Positions 7,350 through 16,087 are shown, counted from the first letter of the stretch. The stretch: DNA of 64,000 nucleotides from Dietzia natronolimnaea (GCF_039525805.1 NZ_BAAAHZ010000010.1), one strand, 5' to 3'. A program made the numbers and translations. Notes: generated by a model from the letters alone, not told the origin.

Positions 7350-8500
7350 CCACCGCTCTCCCGGCGTCTGTGGACGAGTAACCAGACGAGCAGCACCGCG
7401 AGGAGGCTCACCAGTGCCACACCGGCCCCCAGGGGGCGGACCGTGGCGGAGGTGGCGCCGGTCCACTCGTCCGGCGTGGGCCCGTCGTCAGGCGACGAGT
7501 CGTCAGGCGAGGGAAGGGTGAGGTCCTGCGCTCGCGTCTGCTTCTCGGCGCCGCTCGCCAGAGCGACGGTCGCGTTCCACTCGCCGGCGGGGACCGGCAG
7601 GTCCGCCGACAGCGGGAATCGGACCTCGGCCGACTCGCCGGGAGCGATCGTGACGGGCTCCGCTGCGATCGGTGGGGTCGCCAACCCGCCGGGCCCGCCG
7701 GTGAGGTCGAGGGTGCCGGCCACGTCGACCGCCCGTCGTCCCGTGTTGGACACGGTCGCGAGGAAGGCGGCCACCCCGAGCGCGGTCCAGACCGGCCGGA
7801 GATCGACGATCTCGAAACCCGACCCGGGGTCGTCGCCCGCGCCGGTGGAGAGGTAGACGCGGACCCCGACGCGGGAGATCCGGTCGAGGCCGGCCTCGTG
7901 CGAGCCCGAACCGCCCCCGGAGGACCCGACCGACCCGAGCGATCCGGCCGCCGACCCCACCGACCCCGCTGAGCCCACCGACCCAGTACCCGATCCGGTC
8001 GCGCTCCCGCCCGGGGCCGCGGAGGTGTGGGACGCCCAGATCACTGCGTACTGCTCGGCATCCGGGGCCTCGGCGGGCACGGAGATCGTCGCGACCACCT
8101 CGGCCGACGCCCCGGGCTGCAGGTACAGGACCGGCCGGTCGACGCGGATCCACCGGGTCAGGGCACTCGAGTGACCGGGCGCTGCGGGGAGGAAGCTCCC
8201 GTCCTGCAACGCGGCCGGCCCGGGATAGACCTCGATCCGCTGCGGGGAATCGGTGTTGTTGCTGACCTCGAGACGACGGGTGGTCGTGGCGCCCGCCCTC
8301 AGGTGATCCACGATGTACCGCTGGGCCCTCGGATCGTTCCGCGGCTCCGTCGGTGCGCCCCGCAGGCCTATCGCGATCGTGCCCGGGCCCGCACCGGGTG
8401 TCGTCCCCGACTGCGCGACCGCGGGCGCGGGCAGGACGGTGGCGAGGAGCACGAGGATGAGGGCCATGACCGCGGCGCGAGACGTGCTGGTGGTCCTCAT
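7343..8500 (-). CDS. DUF916-like surface protein with C-terminal membrane anchor (second pair)
   Basis: A 385-residue exported protein from ATG 8500. It has a signal peptide (about residues 1-30, ending PAPAVAQS). Two Ig-like regions resemble the DUF916 peptidoglycan-binding module that accompanies WxL proteins: RAQRYIVDHLRAGATTTRRL, then VSNNTDSPQRIEVYPGPAAL, and later VSNTGRRAVDVAGTLDL. A Ser/Gly-rich spacer separates them (GSVGSAGSVGSAAGSLGSVG). The C-terminus has one membrane span (VALVSLLAVLLVWLLV) and a basic tail HRRRESGGS. It is a clear paralogue of 9083-10123. A role in holding the WxL-like partner at the cell surface is inferred. Confidence 0.7.
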   Translation of the reverse strand: MRTTSTSRAAVMALILVLLATVLPAPAVAQSGTTPGAGPGTIAIGLRGAPTEPRNDPRAQRYIVDHLRAGATTTRRLEVSNNTDSPQRIEVYPGPAALQDGSFLPAAPGHSSALTRWIRVDRPVLYLQPGASAEVVATISVPAEAPDAEQYAVIWASHTSAAPGGSATGSGTGSVGSAGSVGSAAGSLGSVGSSGGGSGSHEAGLDRISRVGVRVYLSTGAGDDPGSGFEIVDLRPVWTALGVAAFLATVSNTGRRAVDVAGTLDLTGGPGGLATPPIAAEPVTIAPGESAEVRFPLSADLPVPAGEWNATVALASGAEKQTRAQDLTLPSPDDSSPDDGPTPDEWTGATSATVRPLGAGVALVSLLAVLLVWLLVHRRRESGGS

Positions 8501-8510
8501 CGTGGTTGCC

Positions 8511-9083
8511 TCACAACGCCGAGGTGACCAGCGCACCGCGGACCGCGGTGGTCGGACCGATCGACCCGGCGCCACCGATCGCACGATCCACCCGGAGGTG
8601 TGGCGTCCAGCTCCACGCGGCGGAGGGGCGGCTGATCGCGCCGACCGTCACGGCGTCCCGGGGGCTTCTCACCGGCGTCCAGTCCGGCATCCGGTTGGTC
8701 ACCGTGCCGGTTCCGGGATCGGTGGGGGAGACGACCTTGTACGAGAGGGTCACCGCGTCGTCGAGACCGGTGGCGGCGACGGACGCGGTCCATTCGCGGG
8801 CTCCACCACCCCGGCTGTCGATGACCGCGGCATCGGACAGCACCACCTCGGCGGCGCCCCCACCGGGCGGGAGGACCAGGCCCCCGGCCGGGGCGACGGC
8901 GATGTGTAGGTCGCCGCTCATCGCGCCGACCACCTCGAAGGACAGTGTGGTGGTGTCCGCCGGGGCGGCGGTCGACGTGACCCCCTGTCCGGCGACGACG
9001 ACGAGGACCGCCGCGGCGAGAGGCGCCGCAGCGCAGGTCACCGCGACGGGCAGACGGTGTCGTACGGGCACCGTGCCGACCAT
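8511..9083 (-). CDS. WxL-like secreted protein (second pair)
   Basis: A 190-residue protein. Start ATG 9083 overlaps the upstream stop by 1 nt (TGATG), so it is translationally coupled. A hydrophobic signal segment covers about residues 8-32 (LPVAVTCAAAPLAAAVLVVV). The mature part has the beta-rich pattern of WxL-like domains: LSFEVVGAMSGDLHIAVAPA, VIDSRGGGAREWTASVAATG, and a closing strand TTAVRGALVTSAL. The region around EWTASV aligns with the first WxL motif, though W-x-L itself is not kept. It pairs with the DUF916-like gene downstream. Confidence 0.6.
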   Translation of the reverse strand: MVGTVPVRHRLPVAVTCAAAPLAAAVLVVVAGQGVTSTAAPADTTTLSFEVVGAMSGDLHIAVAPAGGLVLPPGGGAAEVVLSDAAVIDSRGGGAREWTASVAATGLDDAVTLSYKVVSPTDPGTGTVTNRMPDWTPVRSPRDAVTVGAISRPSAAWSWTPHLRVDRAIGGAGSIGPTTAVRGALVTSAL

Positions 9084-10123
9084 CAGCGCTTCTCGGCGGG
9101 GTGCGCGCGGTCCTCCGGGGAGCGGCGGCGGAGGAGCACCAGCGCCAGCAGGATCGCCGCGAGCAGCCCCGCGCCCAGCGCGCCCCACAGCGCGAGCGAC
9201 CACCCGTCATCGCCGCCGTGCGTCTCACCGACGCCCCGGTCGGGGAACGTGATCTCCGAGCTGAAGGAGTGCTGCGACCATCCGCTCTGGAGGTCAGCGG
9301 TGGCCTGCCACGGGCCCGCCGGGAACTCGGCGCTGGACGGGATCATGAACAGCACTTCTCCGTCGTCACCCGGGGAGACCGTCAGGGTGCTGGCGGACAC
9401 CGCCTGGGCGGTCAGGCCTCCCGGCCCGTCGCCGAGTGCCAGGGTGCCCGAGATGTCGACGGCCCGCCCGCCGACGTTCTGCACCCTCACCGCCACGGCG
9501 GCGTTCCCCTCGGCATCGCGCTGCGGGGTGAGGCCGTCGATCCGGAAGTCCGACGGGGGGCCGTTGCCCTCGCCGACGGACACGTAGAGCCTCACCCCGA
9601 CCCGCGACACCTGTTGGATCTGTTGCCCGGCATCGGCCGCGGCCGGTCTGGTCGACACCCATACCGCCCCGTACTGCTCGACCTCGGGGGCGTCGGCGGG
9701 GACCGTGATGGTCACGAGCACCTCGGCGGACTGACCGTTCTCCAGGGTCACCTCGTCCGCGCTGAGTCCCATCCACGAGGTGAGAGGGTTGGTCTCGCCT
9801 CGCGGCTTGGGGACGAAGTTGCCGTCCCGGATCTCGGCCGGTCCCGCGTAGACGTCCAGCGTCGCGGGGGCGCCCGTGTCGTTGGTCACCTGCACGCGTC
9901 GCGCGATCGACTCCCCCGGGGGGATGTTGTCGACGATGTAGGAGTTCGCCCGCGGGTCGTCCACCCGGTCCGCGGGGACGTCCAGCAGGGAGATCCTGAT
10001 GGACCCCGAGGGTTCGCCCCCTCCGGGCTGTGGTTGGGCGTGTGCCCGCTGGTCGGGCATCGCGATCATGCCGAGCGGAACGCAGAGCAACAGGGCCAGC
10101 AACAGCCGTGCAAGAGAACGCAT
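9083..10123 (-). CDS. DUF916-like surface protein with C-terminal membrane anchor (first pair)
   Basis: A 346-residue exported protein from ATG 10123. Residues 1-30 form a signal peptide (LARLLLALLLCVPLGMIAMP). The body has the DUF916-like features RANSYIVDNIPPGESIARRV, QVTNDTGAPATLDVYAGPAE, YGAVWVSTRP and a second domain with VQNVGGRAVDISGTLALGDG. A final membrane span (LALWGALGAGLLAAILLALV) is followed by RRRSPEDRAHPAEKR. It is the intact paralogue of 7343-8500, without the Ser/Gly spacer. It lies 8 nt downstream of its WxL-like partner. Confidence 0.72.
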   Translation of the reverse strand: MRSLARLLLALLLCVPLGMIAMPDQRAHAQPQPGGGEPSGSIRISLLDVPADRVDDPRANSYIVDNIPPGESIARRVQVTNDTGAPATLDVYAGPAEIRDGNFVPKPRGETNPLTSWMGLSADEVTLENGQSAEVLVTITVPADAPEVEQYGAVWVSTRPAAADAGQQIQQVSRVGVRLYVSVGEGNGPPSDFRIDGLTPQRDAEGNAAVAVRVQNVGGRAVDISGTLALGDGPGGLTAQAVSASTLTVSPGDDGEVLFMIPSSAEFPAGPWQATADLQSGWSQHSFSSEITFPDRGVGETHGGDDGWSLALWGALGAGLLAAILLALVLLRRRSPEDRAHPAEKR

Positions 10124-10131
10124 TGCTCGGC

Positions 10132-10689
10132 TCAGAGAGCCGACAGGGTGAGCGTCGCCTTGTACTGCCCGATCGCCACTCCGTCCGAGAGGTCGACCGA
10201 CATCGCGTTGAGGTTCGGGATCGTGGCGATCTCGAGCGGCGCCGCGAGCGTCCGCTGGGTGCGGGTCATGAAGAGGGTGTCGGCGTTCTTCAGCGGGATG
10301 TCCGCGGCCACCCGGTTCGCCGTCCCTCCGAAGACCAGCCCGTTGGCGGAGGCCGGAGGCCGATACGTCGCCTTGGTGGCCGGGATGATCGCGGTGGCGT
10401 CCTGGGTGTGGACGAAGTCGGTCAGTCCCAGGTAGGCGTTCCACCCGTTGGTCGTTCCCCGGGTGTCCGTGATGCTGAAGACGGTCAGGGTGCCCGAGGC
10501 CGTCCCGCCGTCCGACGCCAGCCCCAGGGTGCTCACCGGGCCGCCGGTGTTCACCGAGAGCCCGCCGTTCTGGGCGGCCGTGACGGTGAAATTCAGCTCC
10601 TGCTCATCGGCCTGCGCCGAGGCGGCTCCGGCGGCGGGCAGGGCGACGATCATGGCAGCGCTCAGCGCGACCAGCACAGAATTACGCAT
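10132..10689 (-). CDS. WxL-like secreted protein (first pair)
   Basis: A 185-residue secreted protein. Start ATG 10689 follows GAAGGA; the longer in-frame start at 10719 is less likely. The signal peptide is about residues 1-26 (ALSAAMIVALPAAGAASAQA). The mature region has ELNFTVTAAQNGGLSVNTGG, ITDTRGTTNGWNAYLGLTDF and the C-terminal strand GQYKATLTLSAL. The last two match WxL motif positions 1 and 2 (consensus forms near GWTLxV..F and YxATLTWTL) with the tryptophan-x-leucine core altered. First gene of the four-gene minus-strand cluster. Likely non-covalent attachment to cell wall, by family. Confidence 0.65.
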   Translation of the reverse strand: MRNSVLVALSAAMIVALPAAGAASAQADEQELNFTVTAAQNGGLSVNTGGPVSTLGLASDGGTASGTLTVFSITDTRGTTNGWNAYLGLTDFVHTQDATAIIPATKATYRPPASANGLVFGGTANRVAADIPLKNADTLFMTRTQRTLAAPLEIATIPNLNAMSVDLSDGVAIGQYKATLTLSAL

Positions 10690-10872
10690 GGGTTTCCTTC
10701 GGCCAGGGGAGTGGATCAAGAACTCAACGAGTGTCCTCGATCACACTTATGAAGACCTTTTTAAACTAGACACATGCGCGCTATTGCGTCAAATCCGGCG
10801 GCGTGTCGCGGGTGTGAACCGGATGGCGGGTCGCCCCATGGTGCAGCTGAGTCGGTGTGACGGGTGTGGGGC

Positions 10873-11505
10873 CTACGCCACCTGCATCGTGGTCAGGCAG
10901 GTCAGGTCGTCGTCGCCGGTGGAGACGGGCGAGGTCGTCGAGTCGCCCTCGTGCGCGATCGTCAGGGTGCCGGTGAGGTCGCGCGGGAGCCACAGGCCCA
11001 CGAAGCCGTTGTCGTAGGTCGTGCGGGTCTCGTCGAGCACGGTCTGCCCGGTCGCCCCGTCCGTCACGCTCACCTGCACGGTCTCGCCGCCGAGCTCCCC
11101 GAGACACGTGGTGAGGCTGTGGAAGACGCAGTCGTGCGTGAAGCTCCGGTACGGGGCCACGGAGAGGTAGAACTCGTTTGCCGGCATCGGCAGCGCCGCC
11201 TCCTCGAGGTCGCCGGTGGGGTCGCTCAGGACCAGCTGGTCCGGTTCGACGGAGGCCCACAGGTCGTCGGGCCGCTCGGCCACGGGCATGGTGTCGAGCC
11301 TCTCGATCACCTGCCGGGCGTCCAACCCCTCGAGGCCGTGTCGCTCGACCAGGGTGGCCGCGGCCCGGTCGGAGGTGGAGTCCGGTTCCGGCCCGGCCGA
11401 GGTGCAGGCGGTCAGCCCCAACGATCCCGCGACCACGGCCGCGAGCAGGGCGCGACGGCGCGCGGACGGGCGGGGAACAGTCGTCAGAGCGCTCGTCACG
11501 GTCAC
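10873..11505 (-). CDS. cueP: CueP family copper-binding lipoprotein
   Basis: A 210-residue protein starting at GTG 11505, in a GTGA overlap with the DUF305 gene. The signal sequence ends in a lipobox (GSLGLTAC, Cys at about residue 35). The mature part matches CueP: PDDLWASVEPDQLVLSDPTG, MPANEFYLSVAPYRSFTHDC and VFHSLTTCLGELGGE. In Salmonella, CueP is a periplasmic copper-binding protein that supplies or buffers copper; its conserved Cys pair in THDC...LTTC is present, plus a late Cys (LTCLTTM). Co-transcription with DUF305 and the adjacent regulators fits a copper role. Confidence 0.88.
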   Translation of the reverse strand: MTVTSALTTVPRPSARRRALLAAVVAGSLGLTACTSAGPEPDSTSDRAAATLVERHGLEGLDARQVIERLDTMPVAERPDDLWASVEPDQLVLSDPTGDLEEAALPMPANEFYLSVAPYRSFTHDCVFHSLTTCLGELGGETVQVSVTDGATGQTVLDETRTTYDNGFVGLWLPRDLTGTLTIAHEGDSTTSPVSTGDDDLTCLTTMQVA

Positions 11506-12167
11506 AGGCCGGCGAGCATCTCACGCATCTGATCGATCTCCCGCTGCTGGGTGTCGATGATGGTCTGGGCCAGCTCGACCGCCTGCGGGTGCGTGCCGCC
11601 GGACACCTGGTCCTCGGCCATGTCGATCGCGCCCTCGTGGTGGACGATCATCTGTTCGAGGAACAACCGCGCGGCGTCGGTGCCCTCGGCGTCGGCCAGC
11701 TCCTGCATCTCCTCCGGCGAGAGCATCCCGTCCATCATGCGCATCTCGCCGGCGTCACCCATGTGGTCGCCCATGTGATCGCCCATGTGATCGCCATGAT
11801 CGTCGCGGCCCATGCCGGGCTCGCCCCACTCCTCGAGCCACTCGCCGAGCTGCTCGATCTCCGGGCCCTGCGCGGCCTTGATCTCCTCGGCCAGCTCGCG
11901 GACGTCGTCGGGGACACCCTCCTTGGCCAGGATGATGTCGCTCATCTCGATGGCCTGCTCGTGGTGCGGGATCATCATCCGCGCGAACCGCACGTCGGCG
12001 GCGGAGTGCTCGGACGCGTCGCCCTCCTCGGTGGTCGCGGGAGCGCCGTCCTCGGCGGTGGTGGTCGTGGCCGGCGTCGTGGCCGTCGTGTCGTCGCCGT
12101 CGTCGGCACAGGCGGAGAGCGTGAGGACGGCCACGGCTGCGGCGGCGAGGAAGATCCTGCTGGTCAT
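11502..12167 (-). CDS. DUF305 domain lipoprotein, probable extracytoplasmic copper-binding protein
   Basis: A 221-residue protein from ATG 12167 behind AAAGGA. It carries a lipobox (LTLSAC, Cys at about residue 20), an acidic Thr/Glu linker, and a DUF305 ferritin-like helical domain with the hallmark FARMMIPHHEQAIEMSD (about 62-78) and the second half FLEQMIVHHEGAIDMAEDQV. Between the halves is a Met/His-rich insert (HGDHMGDHMGDHMGD) encoded by 12-bp units. Met and His clusters suit Cu(I) binding outside the membrane. It leads the cueP transcript and diverges from the two-component system. Confidence 0.88.
   Translation of the reverse strand: MTSRIFLAAAAVAVLTLSACADDGDDTTATTPATTTTAEDGAPATTEEGDASEHSAADVRFARMMIPHHEQAIEMSDIILAKEGVPDDVRELAEEIKAAQGPEIEQLGEWLEEWGEPGMGRDDHGDHMGDHMGDHMGDAGEMRMMDGMLSPEEMQELADAEGTDAARLFLEQMIVHHEGAIDMAEDQVSGGTHPQAVELAQTIIDTQQREIDQMREMLAGL
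11758..11793 (-). repeat. 12-bp tandem repeat coding HMGD units
   Basis: Three near-identical 12-bp units (CCCATGTGRTCG on the + strand) encode consecutive His-Met-Gly-Asp tetrapeptides in the DUF305 protein. The array could change in copy number without shifting frame, altering the number of candidate metal ligands. Confidence 0.7.
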
Positions 12168-12311
12168 CGTCGAGGTCCTTTCGAACGGAGCGGCCGGGCG
12201 CCCGGACTGCTGGGAACCATCCTGCCCGTCGGGTCCGGCGGTCCGGATGGAGGTCGTGTGAAGGTTTGGTCAAGGCCGTCGCGGGGGCGGCGGATCCGTA
12301 GGCGGGGCGCG

Positions 12312-13124
12312 ATGATGGGACTCATGACCCCCAACCCTGGCGACCACGGACAGGCCGGTGCACCCGGTCCCGTTCCGCGCCCGCCCACGGGGTTGCGGGC
12401 GATGGTCGTCGACGACGAGCAGTCCCTCGCGGACCTGGTCGCCTCGTATCTCCGTCGCGACGGATTCGAGGTCACCGTCACCGGCGACGGTGCCGAGGCG
12501 GTCACGCTTGCGCGGTCGGTGGACCCGGACGTGATCGTCCTGGACCTGGGGTTGCCGGGGCTGGACGGGGTCGAGGTGTGCCGGCGGATCAGGGCGCACT
12601 CCGACGCGTACGTCGTGATGCTCACCGCCCGGACCGACGAGGTCGACACACTGATCGGGCTGTCCGTCGGCGCGGACGACTACATGACCAAGCCGTTCAG
12701 CCCCCGCGAGCTCATGGCCAGGATCCAGGCGATGTTGCGCAGACCGCGGGGTCCCGTGACCGGGTACGACGACGACGTGGCGGCCGCCGGGTCCGCGGGC
12801 AGCGGCCCGGTGGACGCGCGACTGCGGAGGATCGGGGATCTGACCATCGACGTGGCCGGACGCGAGGTCAGCGTCGACGGGCGGGCCGTCGCCCTGACCC
12901 GCACCGAGTTCGACGTGCTCGCCGCCCTGTCCCGCGACCCGGGTGTCGTGTTCACCCGATCCCAGTTGATCGAGAGGGTGTGGGGCCCGAACTGGGTGGG
13001 CGACGACCACCTGGTGGACGTCCACGTCGCGCACCTGCGCCGCAAGCTCGGTGACGAGGCCACGCGGGGTCGCTACGTCCGCACCGTCCGCGGCGTGGGC
13101 TACCGGATGGGGCCCGGGCGGTGA
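12312..13124 (+). CDS. OmpR-family response regulator of the copper block
   Basis: A 270-residue response regulator. The receiver domain spans about residues 28-143, with the acidic pair in MVVDDEQ, phosphoacceptor Asp78 (VIVLDLGLPG), Thr105 (MLTAR) and Lys127 (MTKPF). The winged-helix DNA-binding domain spans about 167-270 (LTRTEFDVLAALSRDPGVVF, then VDVHVAHLRRKLGD, ending TVRGVGYRM). ATG 12312, 12315 and 12324 are all possible starts; none has a strong ribosome binding site. The stop overlaps the kinase start (GTGA). Divergent from cueP/DUF305, so metal-responsive control is plausible but not shown. Confidence 0.93.
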   Translation: MMGLMTPNPGDHGQAGAPGPVPRPPTGLRAMVVDDEQSLADLVASYLRRDGFEVTVTGDGAEAVTLARSVDPDVIVLDLGLPGLDGVEVCRRIRAHSDAYVVMLTARTDEVDTLIGLSVGADDYMTKPFSPRELMARIQAMLRRPRGPVTGYDDDVAAAGSAGSGPVDARLRRIGDLTIDVAGREVSVDGRAVALTRTEFDVLAALSRDPGVVFTRSQLIERVWGPNWVGDDHLVDVHVAHLRRKLGDEATRGRYVRTVRGVGYRMGPGR

Positions 13125-14308
13125 GCGGCGGCGCCGTCGGTGAGGTGCGGCGCGGCCGGCTCGCCGGCGCGAGTTTCGGGACGCGTCTGCTGGTGGTCAT
13201 GGCCGGGGTGGTGGTGGGCTGCGCGGGGAGCGCCTGGCTCGTCGCCTCGGTGCTGGCGCCCGAGATCTTCCACGACCACCTCGGACAGGCCGGGATCGAG
13301 CACGACTCCGCGGAGGCCGCCCACGTCGAGGAGGCGTTCACGGATTCGATCGTCCTGGCCTGGGGGCTGGCGGTGGGCGTCGCGGTGCTCCTGGCGTTGC
13401 TGGCGAGCTGGTACCTCACCCGCAGGGTCCAGCGTTCGGTCGCGGTGGTGACCGCCTCGACCGCCGAGATCGCCGGCGGGCGCTACGACACGCGCGTCGC
13501 GAGTCCCGAGCTGGGGCGGGAGTTCGACGACCTGGCGACGAGCGTCAACGAACTCGCCCGGAGACTCGACGCCACCGACACCACGCGACGCCGGATGCTC
13601 GCCGACCTCGGTCACGAGATGCGCACCCCGCTGGCCACGATCGACTCCTACCTCGAGGCCGTCGACGACGGTGTGCGGGACTACGACGACGACACCAGGG
13701 AGGTGCTGTGGACGGCCACCCGCCGACTCGAACGCCTGGCGTCGGACATCGTGGCCGTCTCGGCCGTCGAGGAGCACCTCACCCGCCTCCATCCGGTCCC
13801 CACCACCATCGCCGGGTTGGTGGGGAGCGCCCTCGACGCCGCCCGGGAGCGGTTCGCGGACAAGGGGGTGGAGCTCACCGCCCGCGACCTCGTCGACGCC
13901 GAGGTCACCGTGGACGTCGACCGCATGGGCCAGGTACTGGGGAACCTGCTGGACAACGCACTACGGCACACCCCTGCCGGTGGCTCCGTCACCGTCAGCA
14001 CCAGCCTGCTCCCCGCGGACACCGGCACCAGGACGTCCGGCACCGACACGGTGGCTCTGAGGCGGGTGTCCGTCACTGTCACCGACACCGGCGAGGGCGT
14101 GGCCGCGCACCACCTGGATCACCTCTTCGACCGCTTCTACCGCGTGGACACCGCCCGCGGCCGACACGGCGGGGGAAGTGGCATCGGGCTGGCGATCACC
14201 CGCGCACTCGTGGAGGCCCACGGCGGTCGCGTCAGCGCGGCCAGCGACGGCCCCGGGTACGGCGCACGCTTCAGCTTCACGATCCCCCGGACCGCCCGGT
14301 GGCCCTGA
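13121..14308 (+). CDS. Sensor histidine kinase, partner of the adjacent response regulator
   Basis: A 395-residue membrane histidine kinase from GTG 13121. Transmembrane spans lie at about 22-46 and 76-98, enclosing a short 30-residue extracytoplasmic loop (EIFHDHLGQAGIEHDSAEAA HVEE) with several His and acidic residues that could bind a metal. HAMP follows (RRVQRSVAVVTAST). The H-box is LADLGHEMRTPL with His165. ATPase boxes: N-box (LGNLLDNALRHTPAGG), G1 (VTDTGEGV), F-box (LFDRFYRVD) and G2 (GGGSGIGLAI). It ends one base before the convergent Csp-type gene. Confidence 0.93.
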   Translation: MSGGAVGEVRRGRLAGASFGTRLLVVMAGVVVGCAGSAWLVASVLAPEIFHDHLGQAGIEHDSAEAAHVEEAFTDSIVLAWGLAVGVAVLLALLASWYLTRRVQRSVAVVTASTAEIAGGRYDTRVASPELGREFDDLATSVNELARRLDATDTTRRRMLADLGHEMRTPLATIDSYLEAVDDGVRDYDDDTREVLWTATRRLERLASDIVAVSAVEEHLTRLHPVPTTIAGLVGSALDAARERFADKGVELTARDLVDAEVTVDVDRMGQVLGNLLDNALRHTPAGGSVTVSTSLLPADTGTRTSGTDTVALRRVSVTVTDTGEGVAAHHLDHLFDRFYRVDTARGRHGGGSGIGLAITRALVEAHGGRVSAASDGPGYGARFSFTIPRTARWP

Positions 14309-14713
14309 TCACCCGATCGCGCTGAGCAACTCCGCGCACGCCGTCTCGCAGCGGCGGCAGGCCTCGGCGCAGATCGCGCAGTGGGCGTGCATGTCCGCGT
14401 GGGACCCGCAGTCGTCAGCGCACGTCGCGCACGCGACGCGGCACGCGCTGAGCAACTCCTTGACCGCCCCCGAGATCGTCCCGGTCCGGCGACTCAGCAC
14501 CGACGCGGTGGCCGCGCACACGTCCGCGCAGTCGAGATCGGTGCGGATGCAGTCGCGCATCTCCGCGACCGACTCCTCGGCCAGGCACGCGTCCGCGCAG
14601 GCGGTGCAGATGCGCGCGCACGCGGACGCGGCGTCGATCGCCTCCGCCAGCAACTCGACGGGCAGACCACCGGTCGGGTGGGGGTGGGACGTGATCATGT
14701 CGATGGTGCTCAT
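14309..14713 (-). CDS. Four-helix-bundle copper-binding protein (DUF326/Csp type)
   Basis: A 134-residue Cys-rich protein from ATG 14713 with AGGAG just upstream. Cys residues recur along the helices: SACARICTACADACLAEE, RDCIRTDLDCADVCAATAS, LLSACRVACATCADDC and AHCAICAEACRRCETACAEL. This pattern of Cys lining a four-helix bundle defines the cytosolic copper-storage protein Csp3 group (DUF326), which binds many Cu(I) ions. No signal peptide is present, so it is cytosolic. Its position next to the kinase and the cueP/DUF305 pair makes a copper-storage role likely. Confidence 0.87.
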   Translation of the reverse strand: MSTIDMITSHPHPTGGLPVELLAEAIDAASACARICTACADACLAEESVAEMRDCIRTDLDCADVCAATASVLSRRTGTISGAVKELLSACRVACATCADDCGSHADMHAHCAICAEACRRCETACAELLSAIG

Positions 14714-14754
14714 GGTTACTCCTGAAGCTCGTTCTGGTGAGGGCGAGGCGGGGG

Positions 14755-15957
14755 TCAGCGGGTGGCCAGGACGATCCGCTGCAGGTCGTGGCCCACGATC
14801 ACGTCCCCGCCGTAGCCCTCCTGGGCCCAGTCGTGCCATTGCCGCACGTCCACGACGCCGGAGTAGTCGCCGAGGTGCGTGAGGACCAGTCGCTCGGCGC
14901 CGGCGCGCTCGGCGACCTGTCCCACCACCTGGACCTCGACGTGGGACTCCAGGTTGTGCTCGATCATGGCCGGCGGCAGATTGCCACCGCGCACGTTGAT
15001 CGCCTCGTGCACGAGGGTGTCGGTGCCGAGCGCCAACCGGTCCAGGTTCTCGCTGAGGCTGGTGTCCCCGGAGAACGTCACCGACCCGTGCGCGGTGTCG
15101 AAGCGGAAGGCGAACGCGGGGAAGACCGGCCCGTGCGGGACGAGGGTGGCGGTGACCCGGACGTTCTGGTCCTCCATGACGAGGAACGGGTCCATCGCCG
15201 GGGAGGTGTTGGTGTAGCTGGCGCCGACGTCCGGGATCACGATCTCGTGGACGTCGAACAGCGTGCGCGGGTCGGGCGGTCCACCGGTGGGGCCGTTGTC
15301 CCGGAGGAAGATGTTCGACGTGTAGGCGTAGGCCTCGTCCAGCCGCTGCGTCATCTCCGCCGTGCCCGGGGTCGGGCTCTGGGGGGCGACCACCGGGAAG
15401 TCCGGGTAGTCGACGTTGGGCGGTCGCAGTCCGCCCGCGGACCCCGGGCCGTGGACGCCGACGGGGGCCACGAGTTTGTCCCCGGCGGCGTTGGCGACCA
15501 CCCCACCGATGAGCGCGAAGTTGTAGTAGTCCGCGATGTGGTCGGCGTGCAGGTGGGTGAGGAAGATGTCGCTGATCGCCGCCAGTTCCAGGCCCGTGAG
15601 CCCGTACTGCGTCACCGCGGACCGGCCGCAGTCGATCACGTAGGCGGCCCCGTTGACCACGAGGACCGACGCGATCCCCACCCGCGTCCTCTCCACCATC
15701 GGGCCGGCGAGTGTCCCCAGGAGCAGTAGCTCGAGTGGTTCACGCTGAGCCGAGGGGATGCCGTCCGGCGGGGTGCCGCCGGACGACCCGAGGGAGCCGG
15801 AGCCCAGGGAGCCCGTGAGGCTCTGGGCTCCGGCGGAGCCGCTGCCGAAGCCCACGATTCCGGTCGCCGCGACCGCCCCGCCGAAGGCGGAGAGGACCGA
15901 GCGGCGGCTGAGGCGGGAAGTGCGCGGAGGCGGGGGGAGTGGTTCAGACGGGGGCAT
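14755..15957 (-). CDS. Tat-exported metallo-beta-lactamase-fold hydrolase
   Basis: A 400-residue protein from ATG 15957 behind GAAGGA. Its N-terminus has a twin-arginine signal (SRRSVLSAFGGAVAATGIVG, Ala-x-Ala site near GSAGAQS). A Ser/Gly-rich linker follows. The MBL-fold domain has the metal motif FLTHLHADHIADYY (HxHxDH), a later VTFSGDTSLSENL Asp ligand and a final HxxxD-like region near LTHLGD. The topology fits the RNase Z/arylsulfatase-like branch of MBL hydrolases. Folded metal enzymes are typical Tat cargo. Substrate unknown; neighbours give no clear clue. Confidence 0.87.
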   Translation of the reverse strand: MPPSEPLPPPPRTSRLSRRSVLSAFGGAVAATGIVGFGSGSAGAQSLTGSLGSGSLGSSGGTPPDGIPSAQREPLELLLLGTLAGPMVERTRVGIASVLVVNGAAYVIDCGRSAVTQYGLTGLELAAISDIFLTHLHADHIADYYNFALIGGVVANAAGDKLVAPVGVHGPGSAGGLRPPNVDYPDFPVVAPQSPTPGTAEMTQRLDEAYAYTSNIFLRDNGPTGGPPDPRTLFDVHEIVIPDVGASYTNTSPAMDPFLVMEDQNVRVTATLVPHGPVFPAFAFRFDTAHGSVTFSGDTSLSENLDRLALGTDTLVHEAINVRGGNLPPAMIEHNLESHVEVQVVGQVAERAGAERLVLTHLGDYSGVVDVRQWHDWAQEGYGGDVIVGHDLQRIVLATR

Positions 15958-16087
15958 GGCGGCGTCCTTCTTCCGGGGTCGAGTCAGAGGCGGCGACGAG
16001 CCGGAGAAGTGCGCGCTACCAGCGCGTTGTGCCCGGAATGTAATCTACCTCACACTCGGTCGGATAAAGGCACATTCACGATCCGGG

